Below are positions 1 through 7,299 of a DNA stretch of 13,621 nt, one piece after another. The stretch comes from Io17-Chloro-G2 sp034420695. Lineage in GTDB: Bacteria > Chloroflexota > Dehalococcoidia > Lucifugimonadales > UBA3495. Each line of letters begins with the position of its first letter. Positions within the stretch are counted from its first letter, which is position 1. The stretch spans positions 1 to 13,621 of the forward strand of contig DAOULB010000037.1 of assembly GCA_034420695.1 (NCBI GenBank), in the 5' to 3' direction. The notes beneath the pieces are model-generated. The model did not search any database, was not told the origin of the DNA, and worked only from the letters and a program-made list of their open reading frames with translations. Made by a program: the position numbers and the translations under genes.

Positions 1-420
1 GTGCAAATTTTCTTCAACGGCACCCTGCCGGAGTTGCAGCTAAGGCACAACGGGGAGATTGACGTGCCGGAAGACACGCCTCAAATCATCGACTTGATGA
101 CCGAGGAACAGGAAGCCACTTGGCGCATCCTGTCCATCCCCAACTCGGCCCTGTACCGGGCGTCCTTCGCTCCGCCGGGAACTCCCGACGACTTGGTGGA
201 GACGCTGCGCAACGCCATGAACCAGATGGTGGAGGACCCGGAATTCTTGGCAGACTACGCCAAGATTCTGTCGGGTGACGAGGTCACTCCCACCCCGGGC
301 GATGAGATGATGCGGCAGTACGAGGCAGCCTTGGGCGATGCCGAGTTCACTGCAGGCATCTTCGAGAAATACCTGCCGGAATGCGAATTCCCCGGTCTGC
401 AAAAGCTCCTAGGTGGATAG
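1..420 (+). CDS. TctC/Bug-family solute-binding protein of a tripartite tricarboxylate transporter, C-terminal part
   Basis: This is the last 139 codons of a periplasmic substrate-binding protein of the TctC (Bug) family, which captures a carboxylate in the periplasm and hands it to the TctA/TctB membrane pair. The family signature seen is the stretch around residues 56-88 (SFAPPGTPDDLVETLRNAM, then MVEDPEFLADYAK), typical of the C-terminal lobe, followed by the usual closing helix. Family members are about 320 residues, so roughly the first 180 are missing. The frame is already open at base 1, and the GTG there is most likely an internal Val codon, so the gene begins outside the window. The membrane partner lies downstream at 1832-4219, separated by a bicupin gene, which supports the assignment and suggests one uptake locus. 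The substrate cannot be deduced. Confidence 0.85.
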   Translation: MQIFFNGTLPELQLRHNGEIDVPEDTPQIIDLMTEEQEATWRILSIPNSALYRASFAPPGTPDDLVETLRNAMNQMVEDPEFLADYAKILSGDEVTPTPGDEMMRQYEAALGDAEFTAGIFEKYLPECEFPGLQKLLGG

Positions 421-452
421 GAATCGCGGGGACAGACTATGACGTGCGCCAA

Positions 453-477
453 CGCCCGGCGCGTCCTGCGCCGGGCG
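453..477 (+). terminator. GC-rich perfect inverted repeat after tctC (terminator-like, no U tract)
   Basis: CGCCCGGCGC and its exact reverse complement GCGCCGGGCG flank a 5-nt loop, 33 bases past the tctC stop. The 10-bp stem would be very stable in RNA. No run of T follows, so it may be a pause or 3'-end stabiliser between tctC and the bicupin gene instead of a full terminator. Confidence 0.5.
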
Positions 478-551
478 GGCACTAGCAGCAAGCTCCGGTA
501 ATCTCTGGTCAACGGAGCCGGAGCCTCAAATTCAGGAGGGAATAAGGAATA

Positions 552-1589
552 ATGGGCAACTTTTACGACGAATGGCTGGGTTTCTGGGATGCGGGGAATG
601 CCACCAAGGACGCAGCTCGAACATCGATTCACGAAGAGGAACTGGAGTGGGTTGAGACCGACCAGGACTTTCGGGTGGCCCTGATGGCTGCTCCCGAGAA
701 CGGTTTCGCCACTTGGGGTTCCGAGTACCTGATATCGGAGATACCCCCCGGTTGGCACAGCGGAAAGCACGAGCACGGCGAAGAGGCCATCTACATAGTG
801 GAAGGCGAGGGCTTCAGCATCGTCAATGGTGTGAAGTACGAGTGGAACAAGGGCAGCGTGCTCTGGATGCCTTTCGGCTCCCAGCACCAGCACTTCAACA
901 CGGGCACCGAAACGGTAAGGTATTTCTCCGCCATGGCCCTGCACGTGGAGCATTGGATGGGCATGGGCAAGCTGGACCAGATTTCGGTTAAAGGTCCCAC
1001 CGACAACTACGAGGATGCCGAGGTCTCCACCAACGGGTTCGATGCCCAGAACCGACGAATCTGCCTGCGGGAAGAAGACCAGACCGAGATAACCTTGGAC
1101 GACGTTTCCGCCGGTGAAATGGCGGAAATCAGCGGCGAGGCCACCGAGATAGACCCGGACGGGTCCCGCCCCACCCAAATGGACCAGCACGGCCACCGGG
1201 ACTTCACCCGGCCCCTCATGGACCGGCAGGGCAGGAACGGGTTCCAGAACAAGGAAATCGAAATCAGCACCCTGATGGGCGACCAGGTAGGCCACCACGG
1301 AGGCAAGCACGCCCACATGGAAGCGGTGCTCTACATGGTGAACGGCCAAGGTTATTCCGAGGTAGGCGGGGTCAAGGTGCCTTGGAAGAAGGGTTCCCTG
1401 ATCCACGTCCAGGGGCCCCAGACCCCCCACCAGCACTTCAACACCGGCACCGAAAGGGTGGAAATGCTGCGGGCGGCCCCCGGCATGCGCTTCAACTTCT
1501 TCCAGAGGATCGCCAAGGAGCGGTTCCCGTACCTCTGGTTCTCCCACCGGGGAGCCAACGATGCATCGGTGACCGATCCCTGGAGCTAG
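552..1589 (+). CDS. Bicupin protein, gentisate 1,2-dioxygenase-like (putative ring-cleaving dioxygenase)
   Basis: A 345-residue protein with two cupin barrels. The first (about residues 50-130) carries HEHGE (H73, H75, E77) and a textbook second cupin motif, G101-x5-P107-x-G109-x2-H112-x3-N. The second (about 235-315) carries HAHME (H253, H255, E257) and H293. Both barrels end in the same nine residues, HQHFNTGTE, so they probably arose by internal duplication and both appear able to bind metal. Length and two-barrel layout match the gentisate/salicylate/1-hydroxy-2-naphthoate dioxygenase group, which opens aromatic rings with Fe(II) and O2. The exact metal motifs differ from gentisate dioxygenase, so substrate and even dioxygenase activity are inferred. 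The start is set by AGGAGG at 534-539, 12 bases before the ATG. It sits between the binding-protein gene and the membrane-subunit gene of the transporter, so it may act on the imported compound. Confidence 0.75.
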   Translation: MGNFYDEWLGFWDAGNATKDAARTSIHEEELEWVETDQDFRVALMAAPENGFATWGSEYLISEIPPGWHSGKHEHGEEAIYIVEGEGFSIVNGVKYEWNKGSVLWMPFGSQHQHFNTGTETVRYFSAMALHVEHWMGMGKLDQISVKGPTDNYEDAEVSTNGFDAQNRRICLREEDQTEITLDDVSAGEMAEISGEATEIDPDGSRPTQMDQHGHRDFTRPLMDRQGRNGFQNKEIEISTLMGDQVGHHGGKHAHMEAVLYMVNGQGYSEVGGVKVPWKKGSLIHVQGPQTPHQHFNTGTERVEMLRAAPGMRFNFFQRIAKERFPYLWFSHRGANDASVTDPWS

Positions 1590-1608
1590 GCAGAATCGAG
1601 AAAGGCGC

Positions 1609-1635
1609 GGGGAGGCTCTCACCAGGAGCCTCCCC
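1609..1635 (+). terminator. Perfect 10-bp hairpin after the bicupin gene
   Basis: GGGGAGGCTC pairs exactly with GAGCCTCCCC across a 7-nt loop, starting 20 bases after the stop codon. The bases after it are AAGCAAGTGACG, with no U tract, so it is terminator-like but not a canonical intrinsic terminator. Confidence 0.55.
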
Positions 1636-1761
1636 AAGCAAGTGACGTTTCAAGTCACAACCATTAGTTGGACCCAAGGCAGCTGGAACTGCGGGGCCGG
1701 GCACCACGGCGAGGGAGCTAAATGGCTGATTGCGGTCCCATCGAGAGCCCGGCAAGTTCTG

Positions 1762-1794
1762 AGACCCTAGGAAGACCCTGAGAAGACCCTAAAC
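1762..1794 (+). repeat. Three 11-bp direct repeats upstream of the tctA-tctB fusion gene
   Basis: AGACCCT occurs at 1762, 1773 and 1784, exactly 11 bases apart; the units are AGACCCTAGGA, AGACCCTGAGA and AGACCCTAAAC. The last copy ends 38 bases before the GTG start of the transporter gene. Spacing near one helical turn puts all copies on the same DNA face, as for a multi-copy operator. A regulator is not identified. Confidence 0.55.
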
Positions 1795-1831
1795 GGAACC
1801 CATACAGTAGCTTCCCAGAGAGGAATCTTTC

Positions 1832-4219
1832 GTGGTCGACTACCTAAGTGAATTGGGGTTCCTGGGAAACCCGGCCTACTGGGCGGTGCTGGTTGCCGCA
1901 GTGGGGCTGGCCGGCGTTGCGGGGTTGATACCCGGCATCGGGACAACCACCATAGCCGCCATTGCCATCCCCCTGCTGGTTTTCAACGTAGCAGACCCGG
2001 TCATTGCCCTCACTTTCCTGGCGGCTCTAGGCGGGGTCAACAACACCCTAGACTCGGTGCCGGCGGTGCTCCTGGGGTACCCGGGCGCCGCGACGCAAGT
2101 CACCTTCCTGGAAGGCCATCAGCTGGCGATGCGAGGCCAAGCCGCATACACCCTTGGCGCGGTGTACGCCGTTTCGGCCATCGGCGGCGTAGTGGGCGCG
2201 GTAGTCCTGCTGATTACCATGCCCTTCCTCAGGCCCATCCTGGTGCGCTTCTCCTTCCCGGAAATCGCGGCCATGGCGCTTTTCGGAGTGCTGATGGTGT
2301 CGGTGTTGAGCCGGGGAGCGATGCTCAAGGGCCTGATCGCCGGGTTGATGGGCATCCTTATAGGGACCGCAGGAATCTCCTTCATCGCCGGAGACTCGCG
2401 GTATGACTTGGGGACTCTTTACCTATACGAGGGGTTCCCGCTAATTCCCACACTCATCGGCGTATTTGCGCTGCCGGAGTTGATAGACCTGACCATGCGG
2501 GGCCAGGCGATCTCTCCTCCGGGGAGCGTTTCCACCTCAGAGGTAATGAGGGGGGCCCGTTACGGGCTTGGCAAATGGCCCATGGCCATACGTCAGAGCC
2601 TGTTCGGCGTTTTCCTTGGAGCAGTGCCCGGAATTGGAAGCGCCGTGGTGGACTGGCTGGCGTACGCCTTCGGAATCGGCTTCGCCAAGGACAAGTCCAC
2701 CTTCGGCAAAGGGAACATCGATGGGGTGCTGTTCGCCGAATCGGCCCAGAACTCCAAGGAGGGTGGACAGGCCATTCCCACCCTGGCTTTCGGGGTACCC
2801 GGAGGCACCGCATGGGCCATAGTAATGGCGGCGATGCTGATTTACGGGGTTACGCCAGGATTGGGCATGCTGGGGACCCACTTGAACGTCACCCTGTCAC
2901 TGGTGATTACACTGGCCCTTGGCAACCTGCTGATTACCATCCTGGGGATGATGTTCACCGGGCAGATTGCCAAGCTGACCCTGGTGCCCTATCCCCTGCT
3001 GGCGGCGGCGCTGATTCCACTTGTATTTATCGCAGCGTTCCAGACCAACAATCACTGGGGAGATATCCTCACGGTGTGCGGGATGACCGCATTGGGACTG
3101 ACCATGAAGTGGCTGGGGTGGCCCCGCCCGCCGCTGATCCTGGGGTTCATCCTGGGGCCGATCATTGAGCGCAACCTGTGGCCGTCCATACAGGTGTGGG
3201 GCGCCGAAATGATTTTGCGTCCCATCTCCCTGACATTGGTGGTCCTGGCAGTCCTGGGGGTTGTGTACATGACCAAGGCCATGGGCCGGGGCGGCGCGGC
3301 GGCCACCGCGGTAGCCTCCTCGGACTTGGCGGACGAACTTGCCACGTCTGGCGGCCCTATTGTCGGCGATGCTGCGGCCGACACCCCGGACTCACCTGTC
3401 GATACTTCGGACCCGGTGGATGCACCGGCTCCGGGAGAGGTTACGCCGCCCCAACCGGACGCCGGGGATATCCCCGCAGCACCAGCCGAGGGTGGAGCGG
3501 CAGCTGCAACCGCGGCCGCCCCTGCCGGAGGGGTGTCGGGGTTCAGGATGCCGTCGCTGCATTTCACTTGGCACTGGGAGGTAATCTTCCCAATCGTGAT
3601 CTTGGGCATCACTGTTTGGGCCCTGATAGAGGCGCAGAATTTCGCCATAGCCTCCAGCAAGTTCCTGCCGACCTGGATGGCCATCGTTCTAATTCCCCTG
3701 CTGTTGATCCAGGTAATCAGCCGGCTGCTCAGCCCCGAGACCCAAGGGGAAATCATGGACTTGGGGATGCGCACCGGCACCGGGTTCGAGGCTTTCAAGC
3801 GGCTGGCGTTTGTCTTTTCCTGGGTGGCTGGCTACATCATTGCCATCGGTATAATCGGCATGGTATGGGCGTCCATCATCTTTTCCCTGGGGTTCGGCTT
3901 AGTAAGCCTGCTGATGGCCAGGGGATGGGAGGCTGGCAAGGTTACGGTCACCGCCGTGTCCGCCCTCATCGCCGCTGCCGTCATATACTTCCTTTACACC
4001 TATGCCATTGAGGCGATTGGGCTGTGGCAGTCGTCCCTTATCTTTGCGGTTGCCCTGTTCGCAGCAGCAGTCGGGTACGCCAAGACCCGGGGGTGGTCCA
4101 CTCCTCTTTGGTCGGTGGTGCCGGCCATCATCATAATCGCCGTGATCGAGGGGTTCTTCAATCCCGTAATGTTCACCCAGTGGCCCGACTGGATATTCAC
4201 GGATCTATTCAAGGGATAG
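1832..4219 (+). CDS. TctA-TctB fusion: membrane component of a tripartite tricarboxylate transporter
   Basis: A 795-residue inner-membrane protein. Residues 1-483 are a complete TctA: GLIPGIG (31-37), LGYPGAA (81-87), GAVPGIG (263-269), ESAQNSKEGG (303-312) and IPTLAFGVPGG (315-325) are the family hallmarks, with about 10-12 membrane segments. Residues 484-572 are a low-complexity Ala/Pro/Asp/Gly linker. Residues 580-795 are hydrophobic, with segments near 584-600, 612-631, 658-695 (probably two), 703-722, 732-750 and 761-778; position and start (IFPIVILGITVWALIEAQ) fit TctB, but there seem to be more helices than the usual four. TctA forms the ion-coupled path and TctB is the small partner; here they are covalently joined. 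The start is GTG, with AGAGAGGAA at 1817-1825. TctA identity is firm; the TctB label for the tail is inferred from position, hydropathy and the incomplete set of TctABC genes otherwise. Confidence 0.88.
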   Translation: MVDYLSELGFLGNPAYWAVLVAAVGLAGVAGLIPGIGTTTIAAIAIPLLVFNVADPVIALTFLAALGGVNNTLDSVPAVLLGYPGAATQVTFLEGHQLAMRGQAAYTLGAVYAVSAIGGVVGAVVLLITMPFLRPILVRFSFPEIAAMALFGVLMVSVLSRGAMLKGLIAGLMGILIGTAGISFIAGDSRYDLGTLYLYEGFPLIPTLIGVFALPELIDLTMRGQAISPPGSVSTSEVMRGARYGLGKWPMAIRQSLFGVFLGAVPGIGSAVVDWLAYAFGIGFAKDKSTFGKGNIDGVLFAESAQNSKEGGQAIPTLAFGVPGGTAWAIVMAAMLIYGVTPGLGMLGTHLNVTLSLVITLALGNLLITILGMMFTGQIAKLTLVPYPLLAAALIPLVFIAAFQTNNHWGDILTVCGMTALGLTMKWLGWPRPPLILGFILGPIIERNLWPSIQVWGAEMILRPISLTLVVLAVLGVVYMTKAMGRGGAAATAVASSDLADELATSGGPIVGDAAADTPDSPVDTSDPVDAPAPGEVTPPQPDAGDIPAAPAEGGAAAATAAAPAGGVSGFRMPSLHFTWHWEVIFPIVILGITVWALIEAQNFAIASSKFLPTWMAIVLIPLLLIQVISRLLSPETQGEIMDLGMRTGTGFEAFKRLAFVFSWVAGYIIAIGIIGMVWASIIFSLGFGLVSLLMARGWEAGKVTVTAVSALIAAAVIYFLYTYAIEAIGLWQSSLIFAVALFAAAVGYAKTRGWSTPLWSVVPAIIIIAVIEGFFNPVMFTQWPDWIFTDLFKG

Positions 4220-4260
4220 GGCTGAATGAACAAGAGGCGGCCGGCGTGGGCCGAGGCCAC

Positions 4261-4275
4261 GGGGCAAGTTGCCCC
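4261..4275 (+). terminator. Short palindrome GGGGCAAGTTGCCCC after the transporter gene
   Basis: A 15-base inverted repeat with a one-base centre (in RNA, 6 bp with a 3-nt loop), 41 bases after the transporter stop. It could be a weak hairpin or a protein-binding palindrome. No U tract follows. Confidence 0.3.
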
Positions 4276-4292
4276 GGCAAATGCGAAAGGAT

Positions 4293-4311
4293 AAAATGCT
4301 CAATGCATTTT
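4293..4311 (+). promoter_or_regulatory. AT-rich 7-bp inverted repeat in the leader of the exported-protein gene
   Basis: AAAATGC and GCATTTT flank a 5-nt centre, about 90 bases before the ATG at 4403. This is the most AT-rich spot of the intergenic gap and could be an operator or weak hairpin; no known regulator site is recognised. Confidence 0.3.
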
Positions 4312-4402
4312 GAAGACTAGCCGGAGAGCGCCGGACGATTGGAAGATCCGGCCCGTGGAAAAACAACAGCGGGGAATCAGTTTAACAGGATGGAGTTTGG
4401 CT

Positions 4403-5005
4403 ATGCTTAAAACCCGGACAATTGGCTTGGTAGTGGCCGTATCAGTTATCACCTTTGCCCTGACGATAGGCGTGGTGTCTCTCATGGGGACCGCCTCCGC
4501 CCAGGATGAGGCCGCGCGCAGGGCGCCCAGCGTGGCCGTGTTCCCCACTGTAGCCAAGCTGCATTCGGGGACCAGCTTGGTGGTGGCGGCAACCGGCTTT
4601 CAGCCCGGAGAAGAGTTGCGGTTCCTGTTGGAGGACGCCCGGGGCACCACCAGCGATATCAGCGGCTGGCTGGTTCCCGCCGGGGAAGGGGCGGAGTTCG
4701 ACGATGAGCAGGGAACGACCCCCGCCCTTGCCAACGACGTTGGCAGTTTCGCAGGCAGGTTCCCCATGGGACGGTTCGAAAGGAACGGCGCCGAAGGGGC
4801 TTGGGGAATACTGGTGATGAATGCCGACTATTCCGAGGTCCTGGCCACCACTCCCTTGGTATTCTGCGATCCCGACGGACGTTCCAGGGTCGGCATCTAT
4901 CCCAGGGGTAAAGTGGACCGGGAGAAGACGCCGGACGACCCAAGGCCGGCTGACTATTGCAGCCAGTTGTTCCAGTACGAAGAGCCCGCAGAGGAAGGGT
5001 CCTAA
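4403..5005 (+). CDS. Exported protein of unknown function with a GFxPGE Ig-like segment
   Basis: A 200-residue protein. The N-terminus is a clear Sec signal peptide: basic MLKTR, a hydrophobic core at about residues 7-29, and ASA (31-33) before Gln, predicting cleavage after A33. The mature part holds VVAATGFQPGEELRFLLED (about 60-78), the pattern of secreted Ig-like/IPT-type domains in environmental bacteria, and two cysteines (C155, C186) that could form a disulfide. No catalytic motif is visible. An in-frame TTG at 4310 would add 31 residues before the signal peptide; the ATG at 4403 is preferred because GGAG lies 7 bases upstream (4392-4395) and the signal peptide then begins properly. 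It sits between the transporter fusion and the amidohydrolase gene, so a cell-envelope role linked to uptake is possible but unproven. Confidence 0.7.
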   Translation: MLKTRTIGLVVAVSVITFALTIGVVSLMGTASAQDEAARRAPSVAVFPTVAKLHSGTSLVVAATGFQPGEELRFLLEDARGTTSDISGWLVPAGEGAEFDDEQGTTPALANDVGSFAGRFPMGRFERNGAEGAWGILVMNADYSEVLATTPLVFCDPDGRSRVGIYPRGKVDREKTPDDPRPADYCSQLFQYEEPAEEGS

Positions 5006-5012
5006 GCTTAGG
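5001..5012. repeat. 12-bp perfect palindrome across the stop codon
   Basis: CCTAAGCTTAGG is its own reverse complement and contains the TAA stop of the exported-protein gene. It may be chance; a binding site for a dimeric protein is possible. Confidence 0.35.
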
Positions 5013-5023
5013 CAGGATTTGGC

Positions 5024-5051
5024 TGCGCCGGGCATGAGACTCCCCGGCGCA
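5024..5051 (+). terminator. GC-rich 9-bp hairpin after the exported-protein gene
   Basis: TGCGCCGGG and CCCGGCGCA pair perfectly across a 10-nt loop, 18 bases past the stop. AATTGCTGTT follows, which is a poor U tract. Terminator-like or RNA-stabilising. Confidence 0.45.
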
Positions 5052-5169
5052 ATTGCTGTTCACGAAGCATATCCCCGCCGGATTCATAGAGGAATGTCGG
5101 CGTTACCCTCGAGACAAGTACCGGACAAGTTCCGGGTAAAAACTGCAGCGAAGGCGCAGGAGGTCTGTG

Positions 5170-6360
5170 ATGAGGAATGGATACAAGGTCTACGACAGCG
5201 ATACACACATCAACCCGTCGGCTGAGGACTTGCTGAAATATATTGACCCCGACTTCAAGTCGCGGATTCCCGACTTGGAGGCTTTCAAGGTGCCCAACGG
5301 CCCGGCGGAGGACGGACAGCCGCAGAGGCACGTGTACCAGTACGGGCAGTTGAGGTACCGCAGGGTACTGGGCGAAGCCGACAACAACCCGGTCTTGGCG
5401 CGCCAGAGGATCAATGCGAGCGGCGCCCTTCGGGGAGGGGGCGGCAACCAGAAGGCGGCCGTCCAGCTCCGGGTGGGCCCCAACGGAATCAAGGACGGGG
5501 ACCCGAAGGACCGGATCATGGACATGGACTACGAGGGATGCGACGTGCAGTTCATGTTCACCGCCGGCTGGCCGGGAGTGGGCGCGGTTGACCCGACGCT
5601 GCAGGCCGGCCTGATGAAGGCCTACCACCGTTGGATCAACGACTATTGCGCCGACTACCCGGACAGGCTCAAGGCGGGCATCATAGTTTCCGGCGACAAC
5701 ATCGACTTGTCCGTAGAGGAAATCAAGGCTTGGGGCAACACCAAGTGGGCGGCGGCAATTCTGCCTTGGGTTGGCCGCAACAAGCCCTTGGACCACCCCG
5801 ACTTGGAGCCCATCTGGGCAGCGGCGGCAGACCATGACTTGGCCGTGGCCAACCACGGCAACACTTGGCAGTACCCCTACTTCCCCGGCTACGAGGACGT
5901 TTGGGAAAACGTACTGCTGGCCCGCTCCGCCAGCCATCCTTGGACAGCCCAGCGTTTCATCGGCTCCTTCATTGGCGCCGGGATAATGGATCGCTACCCC
6001 AACATCCGGATGGGGGTCATCGAAGCCGGTTCCAGTTGGCTGCCCTTCTGGAGCGCCCGGCTTACCGAGCAGGAGGAGTACGTCGGCGGCGGCCAGCCCT
6101 TGGAGCACCCTTGCGGGGAGTACTTGGCCAGCGGGCGCTTTTTCAGCAGCATCGAGCAGTGGGAGGGAGAGAAGCTGACGAAGTTCACCTCCGACTACTT
6201 GGGCGACGGGGTGCTGATGTACGCCTCGGACTACCCCCACATGGAGTGCGCCTTCCCGGACCACGCCGACATAATTCTGCCTTGGGCGGAGTCCTTCGGC
6301 GAAGAGTCCTTCCGCAAGCTGATGTACGACAATGCGGCCAAGTTCTACAAGCAGACCTAG
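5170..6360 (+). CDS. Amidohydrolase-2 family metal-dependent hydrolase/decarboxylase
   Basis: A 396-residue TIM-barrel enzyme of the amidohydrolase-2 family (PF04909), which includes carboxy-aromatic decarboxylases and 4-oxalomesaconate hydratases. Visible signatures: the N-terminal metal strand YDSDTH (D11, H13); NHGNTW with H229; EAGSSWLPFW with E285; and the hallmark SDYPHMECAFP with D354 and H357. An Asn/Gly-rich insertion at about residues 78-115 (containing four Gly in a row) lies between the first strand and the barrel. The start is chosen at ATG 5170, 6 bases after AGGAGG (5158-5163); the GTG at 5167 is in frame but too close. Among a bicupin, a dienelactone hydrolase and a carboxylate transporter, a role in aromatic or lignin-type acid breakdown is a reasonable inference. 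The reaction itself cannot be fixed from the sequence. Confidence 0.85.
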   Translation: MRNGYKVYDSDTHINPSAEDLLKYIDPDFKSRIPDLEAFKVPNGPAEDGQPQRHVYQYGQLRYRRVLGEADNNPVLARQRINASGALRGGGGNQKAAVQLRVGPNGIKDGDPKDRIMDMDYEGCDVQFMFTAGWPGVGAVDPTLQAGLMKAYHRWINDYCADYPDRLKAGIIVSGDNIDLSVEEIKAWGNTKWAAAILPWVGRNKPLDHPDLEPIWAAAADHDLAVANHGNTWQYPYFPGYEDVWENVLLARSASHPWTAQRFIGSFIGAGIMDRYPNIRMGVIEAGSSWLPFWSARLTEQEEYVGGGQPLEHPCGEYLASGRFFSSIEQWEGEKLTKFTSDYLGDGVLMYASDYPHMECAFPDHADIILPWAESFGEESFRKLMYDNAAKFYKQT

Positions 6361-6435
6361 ATTCAGCCCGGAGCACGGCACCCGCTCCCTTGATGGGAGG
6401 GGATAAAGGTAAGGGCGATTTGGGAGGAAACCATC

Positions 6436-7173
6436 ATGGCTTCAACCTGGGAAAGCACTACGGTAGACGGCGAAGAGATGAAGATGCACCTGAGTGTGCC
6501 CGAGGGCTCCGGCCCCTTCCCGGCGATCGTGGTAATTCACCACCACTGGGGCATCGACGGGTTCACCCAGGACGTCACCCAGCGGCTGGCCCAAGCCGGG
6601 TTCGCCGGTATAGCCGCGGACATGTTCCATCGTGACGGTCCCGACTGCACCGACGAGGGTCCGGCCCGGGCCGAAAGGTACCGGGACGCCACCATCATCC
6701 AGGACGTCAACGCCACCTTGGACTTCCTGAAGGCCCATCCGGCCATAGACAACGACCGGATCGGCATCATGGGCTTCTGCAGCGGCGGGCGGATTACCTA
6801 CCTGATGGCCTCGGCCAGCCCGGACTTCAAGGCAGCGGCGGCGTTCTACCCCGGCAACACCATGGAGCCTTGGGGCGAAGGCCGCAGGTCCCCCTTCGAT
6901 ATGACCGCCGAGATAAACTGCCCGGTCATCGGCTTCTACGGGGGGGACGACGCCAACCCCAACCCGGAGGACCAAGTCAAGATCGACGCCGAACTGGACC
7001 GTCACGGCATCACCCGGGAGTCCCACTCATACCCTGGCGCCGGCCACGCTTTCATGAACCAAGTGACGGAAAGGAACAACCGCTACCGTCACGAGGCCGC
7101 GGTGGACGCTTGGGCCAAGACCATGGCTTTCTTCGACAAGCACGTGGCCCGGGTGGCAGTGGCCTCGGGCTAG
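6436..7173 (+). CDS. Dienelactone hydrolase family protein
   Basis: A 245-residue alpha/beta hydrolase of the dienelactone hydrolase family (PF01738). The nucleophile is Cys in GFCSGG (C115), the acid is D171 or D172 in GGDDANP, and the base is H204 in GAGHAFM, giving the Cys-Asp-His triad typical of the family. Length is normal. The segment IHHHWGIDGF (34-43) replaces the QEIFG-type segment of classical dienelactone hydrolase, so the substrate may differ from the chlorocatechol-pathway lactone. The start is set by GGGAGG at 6422-6427, 8 bases before ATG. It follows the amidohydrolase by 75 bases and precedes a good terminator, so it is probably the last gene of the catabolic transcript. A cytosolic ester or lactone hydrolase role is inferred. 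Confidence 0.88.
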   Translation: MASTWESTTVDGEEMKMHLSVPEGSGPFPAIVVIHHHWGIDGFTQDVTQRLAQAGFAGIAADMFHRDGPDCTDEGPARAERYRDATIIQDVNATLDFLKAHPAIDNDRIGIMGFCSGGRITYLMASASPDFKAAAAFYPGNTMEPWGEGRRSPFDMTAEINCPVIGFYGGDDANPNPEDQVKIDAELDRHGITRESHSYPGAGHAFMNQVTERNNRYRHEAAVDAWAKTMAFFDKHVARVAVASG

Positions 7174-7205
7174 ACACCAGAACGGCAGCACAAGTCCAGT
7201 CCAAC

Positions 7206-7238
7206 AGGGGCCGGGTGACAAAACCCGGCCTCTTTACT
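7206..7238 (+). terminator. Intrinsic terminator after the dienelactone hydrolase gene
   Basis: GGCCGGGT pairs exactly with ACCCGGCC across a 6-nt loop, and AGG/TCT extends the stem to 11 bp with one G-T pair. TCTTTACTT follows. This is the best intrinsic terminator in the window and closes the catabolic block. Confidence 0.75.
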
Positions 7239-7262
7239 TGTGACCACCGGAGACCCCGGTAG

Positions 7263-7294
7263 TACGGCAATACGGCAAGATGGCAATACGGGAG
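7263..7294 (+). repeat. Four 8-bp tandem units just before the VOC gene
   Basis: Units in order: TACGGCAA, TACGGCAA, GATGGCAA, TACGGGAG. The first two are identical, and the fourth runs into the ribosome binding site (GGGAGG, 7290-7295). Slippage here would change the leader without changing the protein. Confidence 0.5.
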
Positions 7295-7299
7295 GATGC

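Noticed and set aside
255..1637. A 460-codon open frame on the - strand across the bicupin gene
   Set aside because: It is the mirror of a well-supported bicupin with both metal motifs, has no recognisable domain and crosses into the end of tctC; GC-rich genes often leave the opposite frame open.
3178..4011. A 277-codon + strand frame inside the transporter gene
   Set aside because: It is a shifted reading of the membrane tail, rich in Arg/Gly/His/Cys, with no SD or domain.
5008..6381. A 457-codon open frame on the - strand across the amidohydrolase gene
   Set aside because: The + strand product carries all the amidohydrolase-2 signatures and a strong SD; the reverse product is Val/Gly/Leu-rich without a domain.
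6385..6399. Hairpin CTCCC/GGGAG between amidohydrolase and hydrolase genes
   Set aside because: Only 5 bp, no U tract and no extension; too weak to call.
7240..7299. Longer start of the VOC gene at 7240
   Set aside because: It would translate the octamer repeats, lacks an SD and has no fold-related residues; ATG 7300 has GGGAGG in place.
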